NCBI GenBank assembly: GCA_030704615.1
Contig: CM060733.1
Location: 66,836,001-66,900,000, forward strand
Reading direction: 5' to 3'
Length of the DNA stretch: 64,000 nucleotides
Source: Takakia lepidozioides
Lineage: Eukaryota; Streptophyta; Takakiopsida; Takakiales; Takakiaceae
How positions within the stretch are numbered: the first letter of the stretch is position 1; each line of letters opens with the position of its first letter. This document shows, in pieces, positions 33,838 through 46,103 of the stretch. The notes beneath the pieces are model-generated. The model did not search any database, was not told the origin of the DNA, and saw nothing but the letters and a program-made list of their open reading frames with translations. A program made the translations under genes and the position numbers.

Positions 33838-34985
33838 ATGGAAGAACTGAAGCCGGAAGGAAGTGGACTTGGAACGGACAACCATGGATTACAAGGGATG
33901 AATCAGAATCGAGAGAGATGGAGTTGCCCTGAACTTAGTGGCTACGTGGCTTCAGAGGCAGAGATTCTCCCAGCATCTATTGAAGAAAAACAGCCGAAAG
34001 ATGCACCTGAGATCCCTGGATGCAGCAACGAGTCGGACAATCTGTATGGCATTGGTGGATCCTCAGAGGAAGACCAGAAAAGAGCTCAACCGTTTTGTGC
34101 TAAGGTCAGATCGCTTGCAAAGCTTGCTTGAAAGCTTGTCTAAGCTGTTTCTTTTCCTTCCTCACAAAATAGTTATTCCCCCATTATTGCTATTAACTGG
34201 TTTGATAGTCCCATCAATCTCAACAGCCTTAGATTGTACTCAGTAACGATTTGAAGCTTGCAAGTACATGCTGAAAGCTGTTGGGCAAAACAGCCTCATA
34301 ATGGCTAATCAGCTACAGCAGAGAATAGCTCTCCATAATGGCTAGTCATCGCCTATGATTTCAAGTCTGGAAAGCCTGAAGAACAGCAGTCCATAGATCA
34401 ACACTCAGACAGGCCTTGATGATTGCCATCTGCTTTGACTGAACTTTATGTGAATTACACCCTGTCGAGTTTAAATTCTATATTGACTTTCAGAGGGTCA
34501 GTATCTTTGGGAGCTGTAATGTCAAGGGTACCAGTCATAGGCAACCTTCACAGAGAACGGTCAAATGAGTCAAAGTTTGACGAGAATCGGTGAGCAAACC
34601 CCAAATGACCTTGGGTTTGTGGTGCCTGCTACACAGCCACCAAGTTAAGATTCTTGGGCGAGCAAACACTGGTAGTGGGTGTAAAAGGCTTTTTGTTTGT
34701 TGTGTGCAGGTGCAAAAGGAGATTTTGAGGGCAATCTTTGGCCCGGATGATGCAAACACGCCAGATAGAGAGAAATATGAAATAGTAGAAGAGGAAGAGG
34801 TGCGACGGGGTGTGCCGAATGCAGGTCTTTTATGTCGGTTGTCACTGTGGGCAACAATTGGATTTGTTGTTTGTGTTCTTATGGGTGGCCAGGCCCGAAT
34901 CGAGTGCCATAACCTTTTTCCCAACATCCAGGAAAGGGACCCAGTTCCCAAAGTCATTAGGAGGAGAAGATCGGATTTCTCTTGA
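33838..34985 (+). CDS. Two-exon gene for a single-pass membrane protein, unknown
   Basis: Exon 1 runs from ATG 33838 to 34104 (89 codons, donor AAG|GTCAG). Exon 2 is 34710-34985 (acceptor TGTGTGCAG, ends TGA). Phases join exactly and give about 180 residues. The N-terminal two thirds is hydrophilic and acidic (ASIEEKQPKDAPEIPG; KYEIVEEEEVRRG). One hydrophobic helix follows (LCRLSLWATIGFVVCVLMGG, about residues 128-147), then a short basic tail ending RRRRSDFS. The arrangement suggests a tail-anchored or type II membrane protein. I do not recognise the family. The intron holds a DYW-domain scrap at 34608-34668. Support is the clean splice pair and phase; a chance arrangement cannot be excluded. 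Confidence 0.5.
34608..34668 (+). pseudogene. Short DYW-domain scrap
   Basis: About 60 bp resembling the DYW text at 32306-32362: GGTGCCTGCTACACAGCCACC and the GGGCGAG word further on. It lies within the intron of the two-exon gene. Confidence 0.4.
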
Positions 34986-35328
34986 GCTCTCTGTGTGGCC
35001 ACAGTCCAATGAAAGTAGGGCAACCAGATAGCTGTTCTTCTCACAGTGAAGCTCAGGTGGGTAGTCTGGTTTAGACAGAGCTGTGTCGCCTATTTGCTCA
35101 TCAGAAGCACTCTAAACCAATGCCAGCAAAGGAATTAGATCAGAAATGGAGAAGTCCTCTTGTTCATGGGGGGTCTCTAGAGGTTTTGATTGATTTCCTG
35201 GGGCAACGGGCCTCAAAAATATAGTCAATTAGCTGAAGTTGTGTAATTGATTTCATCACCTCAAATGAGATGCAGCCCATGGAAGGTGTGTACACCAGTA
35301 AAGAGAACGCAAGCAAAGCTGTAAAACG

Positions 35329-35604
35329 ATGTGGGCCCTTCTCTTTTTGAGCCTTATGTTGAACTTACATCTGATTCACTTTGCTGTAAGAGAGACCCTG
35401 AGCCAGTGCTCTTTTGATTTAAGGATCCAAGCAAATGACGGTTACCTGCATCCAAGTGTAGCTCCCTCTCATGCACAAACGTTTTGTTCTGGTTACCAAT
35501 TCGACATCTGGGACTTCACAAAGGAAAGCATCAAACCGGCCTCCTGCTATGTGACAGTGCGCCACACATCTCCAGAGAGGTACTACCAACAGTGTAATTA
35601 CTAA
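35329..35604 (+). CDS. Hypothetical small secreted-like protein, 91 aa
   Basis: ATG at 35329 opens a frame that begins with a signal-peptide-like segment (MWALLFLSLMLNLHLIHFAV), followed by a Cys-containing region (four Cys) and TAA at 35602. No family is recognised and no supporting splice or repeat evidence exists, so it may be chance. Confidence 0.2.
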   Translation: MWALLFLSLMLNLHLIHFAVRETLSQCSFDLRIQANDGYLHPSVAPSHAQTFCSGYQFDIWDFTKESIKPASCYVTVRHTSPERYYQQCNY

Positions 35605-35869
35605 AGAATTACCTCCATACAGGAATTTCGTTCAGAGGTCACTGTAGGGCTTCCTCTTTCCTTAGAAGGCCAAGACGCGGGAGCAGCGACGCGCTTGCAG
35701 GGAAACGACGTACTCAAGTCCCTCTTACTTCTTACGTCAATGGGCTGGATCGGATATCATGTTGCAGGTTCAAGGCCCAGGATGTGTAGCTCAAGGCGAT
35801 GTGGGCCGCCCCAGCTCTTTGCATATTTTGGGTCTCAGAACTGTGCGCGTCCAAGTTCCCAATATTCAT

Positions 35870-36165
35870 TGACGCATGTATACCAGTGTTGGTCTGGTAT
35901 ATAGGTGAAGGACTGGTATAAACGACTAGTATATGCATTGGTATTAGATACCAGACCAGTCTGGTATCAAGCATCCTAGAACATTCCAGAAGTCTCCCAT
36001 ATGGCACGTGGCACCCATGCCGGGTATCAACCTGGGTATCACCCAGCTAGTATCTACTTTTGTAACACTGGAGTTAAGAACCGGAACCCTTCGTATTGGC
36101 GTTTGCAATACCTAGGTCAATACCCTACCTAGGCTGGTATTGGAAAAGGCAATACCGTAGTCGGC
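35870..36165. repeat. GGTAT/ATACC-rich palindromic repeat, second locus
   Basis: Dense short inverted words such as TACCAGTGTTGGTCTGGTAT, GGTATTAGATACC and CCGGGTATCAACCTGGGTAT. It resembles 19940-20170 in vocabulary (ATACC, CCGGGT, TATTGG..CAATACC). Probably a MITE-like family copy. 36170-37040 is A/T-rich with no gene; a 20-bp word (GCATGTAGATAGGTTAGAA) is tandemly doubled at 36813-36862. Confidence 0.45.
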
Positions 36166-37739
36166 AGGCTGATTCCTCAGTAAATAATTAGAAATGAACA
36201 TGCCTAATAAATAAGTAAAAATTTAGAAAAAAACTGTCAAAATTTCAGAAATTTCATAAAAAAATGCCTAAAATCTCAAACAAACTACTCAAAGATGTTT
36301 CAAGGCACAAAATATTTTTCTAGAGCTTGTGGTGCTTTAGCTCTGAGAAATCCTAGAATAATTGGCTGAACAATCATTGCATTTAATGATTGACCAGATG
36401 CTCTCATGGCTCTTAGCAACCCACATAATTTTTTTACCACATATGGTACAGTAGATAGAGCAAGTTCATGTTGGGAATCACCGCCGAATTACTTAAAATC
36501 TCCTCATGGCATTGCCGTAAAATCTAGAAATATCCTTAACCCCTAATGGACGACGCGACCCGTTTCGGCTCGTGTCAGAAATCAGAAATCGATTTGCCAT
36601 GTTGGATGACCTCGGATGAAAAAGCTTTCTGAATGAAAGTTGTGCGCCGTGACGTCATGCACCTGCATGTCTTTATGGCACCCTAAAATAATAAAAGCAC
36701 TGTTGTCAGTAAAAAAATTAGTGTACAGGGGTACCCAATTCAGGGCCCTCCAGCAGCTTTGACCTACTGATGTGGCAGGATATGAGTGGCCTGTACCATG
36801 AAAATTCATTTTGCATGTAGATAGGTTAGAAAATTCATCTACGCATGTAGATAGGTTAGAATGCTTCAAAAAAAATTTATGGTAGTGAGTTTCCATGCAA
36901 GGAACAATATGACCAGAGGAATTCACATTGTGATGAAAATTTGGACATTTTTTGGTCAATTGTACTGGATGATCTTTTTGACCCACCTATTTTCCCATAC
37001 AAAGCAACCCTAATGTGGTTCTGGAATTTGGTTCTGGAATTTTGGACCAAGGTGGAACAGCTCCCCACACCTTGGTCGCTTTCCGGCTCGCATGCTTACT
37101 CACTAGTTTTTGGTCACCAACGGGCTTGCACCGTTCTCGGGGTTACTACTCCCTATATATACTTCTGTGACTGTCCGCGGGGGTTTCACAAACAACCCTG
37201 CCATTTTATGGCGAACCACCACGAAAACCCTCGACTCCCGGTGATGAGTCATGGTGAGTCTTGGCCCACCCACCACGGTCCCATTGGACCGTGATGAGTC
37301 CCAAGACTCCCCACGACTCCCACCACAAGGTCTCCGCCCCCATGGTGAGTCCTATGCCACCCTCACTAAGTCCCACTAAGCTACCACCACCCCTCGTGGA
37401 ACCACCCCTACCGCAACCCGGTGTGCGGGGCTCCACCTAGTGAGCGCCTCCGCCTCCTTGAGTGCCCTGGGTACTCAAGGGTGCTTCAGCCCCCGCAGCT
37501 ATTGTTGCCACTGCCCCCACCACAGGGGCAGCCCCTCTTGTGTCCCGACCCCCTGTCCTCAAGACAAAGGGCCGCGACAGAAAAGTATTCATTCCACGGC
37601 CCCTCCACGGCTTCTCATCGTCTCTATTACCTATTTATAGATACTTGGACCCGTTGTCACATTGGCAGTATCATGTCAAAGTCACTCCAAACTATCAAAG
37701 GTTCACTCAACCAGCTAACTTGCAGAATTCAACATGAAA

Positions 37740-38480
37740 ATTTAGGGCCAATTGTGATAAGAGGGAAAAACATGGTGAAATATTTTGAATAAGGTGCCTG
37801 AATTTATCAATTGTACCGCTGCTGCTGCGGCTTCCAGTTGACCATCTACCCATGCAGGTTTCTTGTAGCTATCATTCCACAGGGAATCATATGTGATCTG
37901 GAGCTTGAAATCCGGCCCTCTTGGATGAATTTGAATCTGGACCCACATCTCAGGGTCGAATCTGATGAGAGGGCAAAATAGGTTGAAATAGGTCGAAGAA
38001 GAAGGTGCCCTCACCACATTGTCCTTGACCTTGTTTCATGACCCATGGAGACCTGCTAGCAGCTGACACCCCAATTCTGAATTGCATCTACTTCTCTCTG
38101 TAGTCCAATAGGCATTCACCTTTTTGTCTCCATTGTCCCACCATTGACTGGGGTCGGAAAAGTATTCATTCCAAAGCTTCTCCTCATCTCTGTTATCTGT
38201 TTTTGGATACTTTCCTGCTGCCACAATGACAATAACTTGTCAGGGCCGAGTCTGATGAGAGGGCAAAACAGGCTGAAATAGGTCGAAGAAGAAGGTGCCC
38301 TCACCACATTGTCCTTGACCTTGTGTCATGACCCATGGAGGATTTGGTCGACCATCAACCCAAAAAGACCTCTATGTGTGCTGCTTATGTCTATAGTCAG
38401 GTAATGTCGGATTGGTATGTGAGAACCACCACGGTGTAGCTGAGCAGGCAGAGATTGAAACACAGCCTGCTAAGACCAAG
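37740..38480 (-). pseudogene. OSB-like PDF-motif fragments, second locus
   Basis: Minus strand carries both halves of the PDF motif: HPRGPDFKLQITYDSLW-NDS and KPAWVDGQLEAAAAA (about 37800-37950), and LWNEYFSDPSQWWDNGDKK (about 38120-38200). The LHGSCHKVKDN / PSSSTYF block occurs twice (37985-38050 and 38276-38343). The halves are in the wrong order and separated, as in the 17-19 kb cluster. It lies directly upstream of CTAG-terminated repeat copy C, repeating the arrangement at copies A and B. 37040-37740 shows a possible TATA-like CTATATATA at about 37152 and GC-rich low-complexity text, no gene. Confidence 0.6.
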
Positions 38481-38719
38481 CTGAATCTCCCAAGAACCTT
38501 GTAAACATCAGGAAGAATAACAAATCATGGTACTAAGAGCCCCCATTTGCAGGACGGACAAACTTCTTCACATCGTGCATTAAGAAAAGCTACACCTTGC
38601 GATTGCTCCTGCTGTGTACTCATAAGCTGTGAACGTCTCCATCTGCGAATCGTGATCGGCCTGTGAAACCGCAATTTCGAAACACTTGGCGCGACGAATT
38701 CTATTGGCGTTTTTTGGGC

Positions 38720-38853
38720 GGGCAGTCCGGGCAGATTTAAAGAATTTGACGACGAAACGTGGCAACGATGACATGGCGATGAAAACGTGGCACTTTGGCA
38801 CCCTATTCTTGCTCTATGCTAAACTAGCTTCCGACCTTCGGTCGTCGCTAGAA
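38720..38853 (+). repeat. CTAG-terminated repeat, copy C
   Basis: About 130 bp matching copies A and B, more diverged in its 5' half, with the identical CCGACC-TTC-GGTCG hairpin and CTAG ending at 38851. GCGACGAATTCT at about 38690 also occurs just after copy A at 12602. 38860-39740 contains no gene. Confidence 0.6.
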
Positions 38854-39619
38854 TGTGCATATTGTGGGCCCCAACAGACTAACTTGCCGGGCAAACCCTG
38901 CAGCAGACTGGCCGGGTCCGGGTAGGGGCCCTCCCACCCTCCGCGACCCCCTCAGCCACACGCGGGCCCGCCGTAGCCATAAGGGACGGACATTGAAGAT
39001 ACTAATATTGTTCAATGAGAGGCCTTATAAATTGGCCCCATACTTCTACCTACCTGTCTTTTTGGGCATGGATGAATGATTATAAGGATGATACAAAATG
39101 TGCGCGTTCGTTGAGTATCGTGGATGACAGACGATAAAAGCAGGATGAACTTAATCGTTGGTTTCCAAATGGATGAGGTTAAAGTAGCCGTTACGTATTA
39201 AGCGCCGGTACAGCTGGCTGTATTAAGTTGATATTGTCTTTAGTTAACAGTTAGATTAGGATTAGATTAGGTGAGGTGGCCTGATTATGTGGCCTAGATG
39301 GGAAGGCATCTGGCCAGCCAATGAATGGCAGCCGTTTGGCCTAGATTAGATAACATGCTCAGATACTACATAATTCAGTTTGCCCAAGCAAATAGGGTGG
39401 TGGATTTGATCTCAAGTGGTGTACGGTGTCATTGTCTTGGCGCTTGTGTGTGCATGATCTCTTGGATGAAAGTGTGTTGGCTAGTGTGCATGGTTGTGAT
39501 AGATCCCATCCTATCTAGCAAGTCCCTGTCCTACTGCGCTACAACCCCCTTGTTGGTAATACCCGAACAAAGAGGGGAATATATCCCCGCCCCCTGATCT
39601 TGCTTCACAGGCTACCACT

Positions 39620-39641
39620 TTAAATTAAATTAAATTAAATT
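39620..39641 (+). repeat. (TAAAT)4 microsatellite
   Basis: Four tandem TAAAT units. Confidence 0.9.
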
Positions 39642-39753
39642 ATTTATTCCGGCTGATATTACAATTGGAATACCACTGGTTGATAACCTCGGCAAATTCA
39701 AAATCCTGGATCTATTGAGAACCAACGGATATCAAAATTTGTGAGTACTCTTA

Positions 39754-40947
39754 GGCCCCGGCCGCACCGCGCTGCTAGCGTAGAACACTAACGGCTTAGC
39801 AGGCCCGTTTTCCTAACAGCTACTCCAACTAACATTATCGCTGCTGCACTGAAAAGTTACCGTAACAAATGTTAGCGCGAAATTTTAGTTTTAAGCCATC
39901 GTTCGCTGCCCGTGCCCATTTTCCCTCGCCAAGTCTGCTCGCCGGTTTTCCTGGCTCTCCTCCTTCCTCTACGCCATAGCCGAAGGTAACCAGTTTGCTC
40001 TTTTGCATTGGCAGGCCAGCGATCAGTAGAATACTTGGGCTTCGGCGTAGTCCTTGAAAAAGGTTGTCTCGTCTAGGGCATATTTCTCTGCATACGTTCT
40101 GAAGTCTGTGTCATCAAAGAGGACGGTGTCAATGGGTAGAACCAGTAAATCCTCGTCTTTCTTCTCCTTGATCTCTCTGAAGTATGAGTTGTCAAACTTG
40201 AGCTATTCTGGTGTCCATGAACTACCTCCAGGCAATCCAGGCCCGTCTTTCGTATACTTGGTGACTGGTTTCCCCCAACCGCTACGCTCAGGCCGCGAGC
40301 GTCCCACTGTGAGCGCACCTCAATGTATAAATATTTCTGACGTCGTCTTGGTAAGATCACATCCAATGACAAAGCCACGATCTCCCTGTCACCTAAGCCC
40401 ATTCGATAGAACACATTGCGAAGATGGGATGCATGACTTGGAGGACCGGCGTCAGGTAGATTACCCTCCTTGATACAGTCTTCATGAGGTCCAGATGTAT
40501 CAATACGTCCGTACTTCATTGGAATTTTGGGCCCCTGGCATCCTCAATGGCAATGGCGCTTGCAAGCTGGAAAAGATCTGCATCTGGGAAACTTCTTTTT
40601 CACTGGCTCAAGCAGCTTCCTTCTCTTTGAACCCAATGGCAGTGAGCAAGAGGAACTACGAAGCAGCGCGAGAGAGGGAACGCGAAGGAGAAGGAGAGGC
40701 GAAAATGGCGAAAATGGCGAAACTGCGAAATGGCGTGGGCAGCTACCCGAAAACAGCGCGCCAGTTTAGATTTAGCACGGGGGGAGGTACTGCTAAAAGT
40801 CGCCATAAACTATGAAGGATTAGTTAATAGTAGATAGCAATAGTTAGGGCTAAAACATTAAAAGCAGGCCAGTGCGGCTGTACTTTTGTAGTTAGCAGTA
40901 GTTAGGCACTAGCCTAACATACGTTAGCAGTGCGGTGCGGCCGGGCC
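39754..40947. mobile_element. Pack-type TIR element carrying an ascorbate peroxidase fragment
   Basis: The left end GGCCCCGGCCGCACCGCGCT and the right end (reverse complement GGCCCGGCCGCACCGCACT) are terminal inverted repeats that match over about 30 bp, continuing as GCTAGCGTA / GCTAACGTA. Both ends are flanked by TA (39752-39753 and 40948-40949), a possible 2-bp target duplication; with one more base the flanks read TTA and TAA. The 1.2-kb interior holds a minus-strand ascorbate peroxidase fragment and no transposase. This fits a non-autonomous DNA transposon that captured host coding sequence (Pack-TYPE). The superfamily is not settled by the short flanks. Confidence 0.7.
40015..40625 (-). 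pseudogene. Chloroplast-type ascorbate peroxidase fragment inside the TIR element
   Basis: Minus strand reads, in order: [55 protein letters not shown] and [10 protein letters not shown], then after an insertion of about 47 bp [46 protein letters not shown], and finally [11 protein letters not shown]. This is the haem-binding and C-terminal half of a stromal/thylakoid L-ascorbate peroxidase. A TAG replaces the Trp of the conserved [13 protein letters not shown] text and there are frameshifts. Plant plastid APX genes have many introns here, yet the fragment runs through with at most one short insertion, so capture from a spliced copy is likely. Confidence 0.85.
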
Positions 40948-41420
40948 TAATACTATGGAACCGAAAAGTAAAAATGTTTCAATAGGAGGATGCGGCTGGT
41001 ATTAAAAAAGGTAATATCCACCCAACAATGGTCACTTCCAAGTGCAATTTGGATTCATAATAAGTCAAGACACTGATTGTGATCTGCTAGGAGAATTTTT
41101 GATAAAAAGATGTAGAACTAGAATATCACATCACCAATCTACTTCAAAAGAGTTTTGGAGTACTTAGTGGTATGACAATTTCGTAGTATTTACTCTAGTG
41201 GGATCTGCGTATTCAATTTGTTTGGAAGCCTGCCACCAGCAAATCACACTGTTGACTGGGTATCTTTGCGTCCACAAACTTGGATGCAGTTTCCAGTACA
41301 AGACACATCGCGGGGCAGTGTCCCTTTTGTTCCACTCCATGCCGCTTCTGTACAAGGTTATTTTTCCTTGGTTTTACCTATTAATAAATTTCCCAGGGCC
41401 TCTGTCCCCTGTTTTGCCAC

Positions 41421-41435
41421 AAAAAAAAAAAAAAA
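41421..41435 (+). repeat. Poly-A run
   Basis: About 15 A bases downstream of RNC1, in otherwise gene-free DNA (40950-41714). Confidence 0.8.
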
Positions 41436-41714
41436 GGACACAGTGGCACCCATAAACGAAGAACAGAAGTTATTGCCTACCCTATTGTGATGGGCGCAAT
41501 CATGGGACCGAAAGTGTTCAGGAAGACAAATTCTGACACAACCAGACTGAACCACTCATAAGTAGAGAACAGAACCCAGTCTGTGATGCTCCCGAACTGA
41601 ATTAATAATATGCCACCGAGTGCCAACAAATAGCACCGCCCTCGTCAGCCACGGAATTTCACGCTTAAAAATACCCTGCATGGGTTAGCTAAGAATTCTT
41701 TTCCCCCAAAGAAT

Positions 41715-44700
41715 CTAAGGTATTGGTGATTCAACTTGCTCAAAGTTGAAAACTCTATACATAAGCCGCCGCACTTCAGGGCGGCCGTACACCACATAGC
41801 CGAGGCCATGAATTGCCTGGGACACAGCAGTGGTTGCAAAGTTCCGAAGACGTCGAGCTCTGTCAAAAACCTCCTTGCGTTCATCAGCATATATGATAGA
41901 GTACTGTAGCTTCTTATCACGGAGATAGCGACCACACAAACGGTTCATCAACAGTCGCCGATGTTTTTCCTCCAACCACAAGCCCGGCCCATCCAAATGT
42001 TTCATCAACAGTTTCTCCGCCATGATCACGTCCTGCAAGGGCAAACATATTTCAGCACAGCTGAACACTCTAATTGTATAATATTGGACGTGCAAGTTCA
42101 TATGTTGATCAGTTCCGTCTGACTTACAGTCACGTATTGACTGAGTCCCAGAAAAATTAGGTTGTCTAACCTGCTGGGTAAGTACTTGTCCAAGTCACCT
42201 GTATGCCTTCTGAAGTAGTAGTATTTGCAACGAAGTTGCCTAGGAGGTTGGAGCTGCTACTTTAAGGGTAAACTGTGCAACATGTTCTCACAATTAGTTG
42301 AATATTCTCATGATAACACGACGCCACAAATCATCCTTCAGTCACTTGGAAGTGGTGACCTAAATTTTTACTCATAGCCAAAACAACTAATGAGAGATGT
42401 AAAATGTACTTCTTCAAAGTACCCTTGCAGTAGGCATTCCCAGTTTCGATGGAGAAAGAGAGGGAGGGAGAGGGAAGAGAATGGAGAGCAGAATAGGGGC
42501 ACTGCAGTCACTGACAAGTTTGCTCCAGTAGCAATATCTACTTTCGTAGGTCAGCAATATTGTGTGGTTCACAACCTTAGTAGCAATTGGAGCAAATTTC
42601 ATGAAGATAGAGAGCAAGGGGCTGGAGAGAGGGGCACCTGGATCTTTTGCCCCAAATACTCCAGGCGCTCATTACAAAAACGTGGGTGCTCCAGCTTGTA
42701 TGCCGATGGGTGTAGAAAACACAACTGCTCTCAACACCAAAACAAACCGCATAAGACTTCAACCCCTTTCCTAACTGAGCATTAAAGAGGATATTCTTCT
42801 TCCTAAAACCCTTATGGGCTGTATCTACAGCTGCAACAGCACCACAGATAAAATGTCCCCGAAACTTAATCAGCAGCTCTGAAAGACCAGAGATGAGGGA
42901 ACTGCACATTCCCTTTTCCTACAGGAAGTGACGCACCTGAAGACCAAGCTCTAATTCAACCTTGCGAGCAGCTGTAGCTTCCGGACTGGAGTCACCTACT
43001 CGGAGAGGGTAGCCTAATGCTCGCATCACAATGGGCAAATTTTCACCCTCCCACACATTGCCTCGAAAGCGATGCATTCCAGGAGGTACACATGCTCGAA
43101 ATAGCCTGGGCTCCGCAAACAGAGTACCTTCAGGAGGCTGCAGCAGCAGAAGTACCATAGGAGAACAAAAAGCGGGAGCAACAGTAAGATCATGACAAAT
43201 GACAGGTTTAATCAAGTTTATATCTTGAAGATCCAAAACAGAAGAAAACTTGCATAATAGCTAAACCAACTGTCTCGGGGCATTCTGAATATTCCTTAGA
43301 ACCAAAAACACGACCTGCCAAGGCATATGCGCAGACAACTAGAATAGCCCACCTCTCAGTGTGTAAGGTAGCAAAAGAAGCATCACAAGCCTCTACCATG
43401 TTATTGGCAGTCCATATGCAGCTAGAACATGCAGCATGACAATACGTTATTTTGTCTCAGCTTCTTCCCAAGAAATAGACTGCAAAAACTGATCGCCATG
43501 TTTGTCTCCATCTTACTTCAAAGGGTCTATGGCCACAAGGCTACGGCAAACAACGTCTGATGAGTACATTTTTTTCTTACTTCAAAGCACAACACAAGAA
43601 AAGACACTGATGACTGAAATTGTGAAATGAATACCTCTGACAATAGATTTGATTTAAATAGACGCACTATAAGCAAGTGGTAAATGAAAGATGGCAATTG
43701 AGCATTATCCACCAGTGGATGAAATTGTGTAGTTCACTGCGTTAGCTAGAAGATATTCAACAGCCGTTCATTCGGAAGTGTATGGCTGTTGGTCAAATGG
43801 ATAGCTTACACGTACATAGCCAGATAATTTAGACCAATGTAAGCTGGTGTTGTGTTGATGAGAAGGTAGAACTCTTGCTCTCTCCTCTCTCTCTGGGGCC
43901 CTTTTTCACAATGCAGTATGCCTGCCAGTGTAGTACAGAAACAAAACGTAACACGTCCATTGAAGATAAGGCTTGTGGTGGAGTGCTACCCTACAAACTG
44001 GAATAGTGATTGTCTCTTCTGATTAAACGTCCATGGAAGACCTTAAATTACTGTTCCCTCCCCTGCAGCTAACTTCTTGTTGGTGAGCCTTATTGATTCC
44101 TGGTTGAGGTTCATAACCAGGAGGATTAGCACCCCACACAACTGGCTGCATAAGGGTTGGTATCCACCAGGGACAAGACCCTCAAGAATACGGTCGAGCC
44201 AAAATTCTCTTACAAAGTACATGTACCTCGCTCTCTCCTTCAGGAGCAACATCTCTCATCAGATATGAATCATTGTCACTCATTAAAACTCTTAAGAACT
44301 TCCACGCATTTTTGGGCAATGCAGATGCAGACCTGGTAGAATGCAATATCTTGCCAAGTTAACCTCTTGCCATCGAGCTCTGGGGAGAGGAAGTCTTCAT
44401 CCTCCAGGGCCCTAAGCTTGGGCTGGCAGCTTTTGTCGTCAACATCCATGCCAAAGACCTCAAATAGCAGACGGTACACCTCTGGCATCCCCAGTGTCAA
44501 GTATAAGGCTCCAATTACCGCCCAGAACACTGATCTGCAACCAATTCAGACCTCCGTTATAACCATTTCCTTGCTACAACAACCCGAGAGCTTTGGTATC
44601 TGCATCTAAAAATTTGAGGCATGACTACCAACTATGCTAGGGGTGAAGCTGCTAGTACCAGCTGTTATTCAGCATAACATACAGCACTTTCTCATACAAT

Positions 44701-45772
44701 GCTTTGATCGATATCCAAGTTGCAAGACATCTGGCTTAATTAAGCCCTGAAACCCTCCCCTAATTCTCAGTAAGGGGCATTACCCCCCCAAAAAACATAC
44801 CTGTAAGGACGTAGAAAACATCCACCACTGGAATATAGCTTCATTTCTCAGACAAATTGCCCAAGGGTTGAGGAGGGGATTGTTCACCCACTTAGTCAAG
44901 GCCTTTCAATTGAGAACTTCCTCAAGTCTGGATCTGCGTTCAGAAACTGGGATTATTAGTACTTACCTGACAGCCGGTTCCCGAACATCTCTCTTCTGGC
45001 CATCCATGTCTTCATCGGGGAAGACAAGGCGATCCATGGATGCTGCCTTTATCCACTCGGGCAGCACTTTCTTACTTGTAAGCCCGAAAACACGTTCCCT
45101 TAGACTCCCGGTAGTCTCCCTCGGAAACATTTGCAGGAAGAGCTCTGCAAGTGCAAGCTCCACCACATACTGCCCTAAAAACCATAGCCGCGAGTGACCG
45201 GTCCGGATATGGGGGGTCCTTCTACCTCTTGCACTTTCACTGTGTTGGAAGGCAAGGTAGAGCAAAGAATCCAAGTGCTCCCCCTGGGTGCCCTCCTCCG
45301 CCTCATATGAAGCTAACCCTAATGCATCTTTTGCTTCTAAGAGATTCTCGTCCATCCATGCATGATCGTACCTGTTGAAGGGAGCCGGCGGTAAACAGGC
45401 ACTTAGAAGAGGGAATGACTTCAATGTCAATTGAGGACTGTTCAGGAATTTTTCCGCCAGTCGAGTGTCGTCTAGAGGAGGCTTGAGAAGCACCATCCTT
45501 TTTCGCGGTTTCGGAGGCCCCTTGGAGCCAGCACCTTTCTTCTGGGTTTTCGCAGCACCTGTGACAGCCACAGATTGCACACAAAAGAATCTCTTGCAAG
45601 AGCCCCTCGATAGTGGGAACCTACTCTTGAAGAGGAGGCTCCTCAATACGGTGGCCGCTGAGAGAGATTGAGAGAAAGACAGGCGTGAGCAGGGGCATCT
45701 GAAAAGGGAGGAGAAGGTGGGGGGGATGGAGTGTGGGGAAGCCGACAGATTCCACACTAATGGCGGTGCCAT
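41715..45772 (-). CDS. RNC1: RNase III-domain splicing factor RNC1, chloroplast
   Basis: RNC1 binds chloroplast group II introns and promotes their splicing; its two RNase III domains lack catalytic residues. Five exons on minus: 45772-44967, 44534-44333, 43137-42937, 42253-42128, 42032-41715. All are GT-AG with phases 2,0,0,0, giving about 550 residues, close to the length I recall for the maize protein. The N-terminus (MAPPLVWNLSASPHS..., Ser/Arg-rich to about residue 80) is a plastid transit peptide. RNase III domain 1 includes LLYLAFQHSESARG and LWFLGQYVVELALAELFLQ; domain 2 includes LDNLIFLGLSQYV and DVIMAEKLLMKHLDGPG. The signature ACVPPGMHRFRGNVW is in exon 3 and LHGLGYVVYGRPEVRRL-type text (AIHGLGYVVYG) ends the protein. 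No stop or frameshift was seen. The short exon 4 start is chosen by phase and is the least certain border. Confidence 0.93.
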
Positions 45773-46103
45773 TGAGCTGGCGTGGGTGCCCAAAACACAG
45801 CATGAATGCTGCAAACTATTCCAAAACCTTCGATTTTAACATCCACATTGTCCAACCATTACCCAACCAGATCCCTCTGTAACCTTAAACCTCCTCTCGC
45901 GTTTGGAGGACCTTGTCTCTCTCTCCCTCGCTGGGGTTTATGGCTTTGCCCACACTGACGACGTGCTTAAGTACCTACGGATATCACCTGTACATATATA
46001 AGTATGTACATAGTATTGTACTTATATTTTTCTCCGTAACTAAGGATGAAACAAATGGATGGATGACTAGTAAAGTAGTTTAGGGATATGTGCTTATCCA
46101 GAG

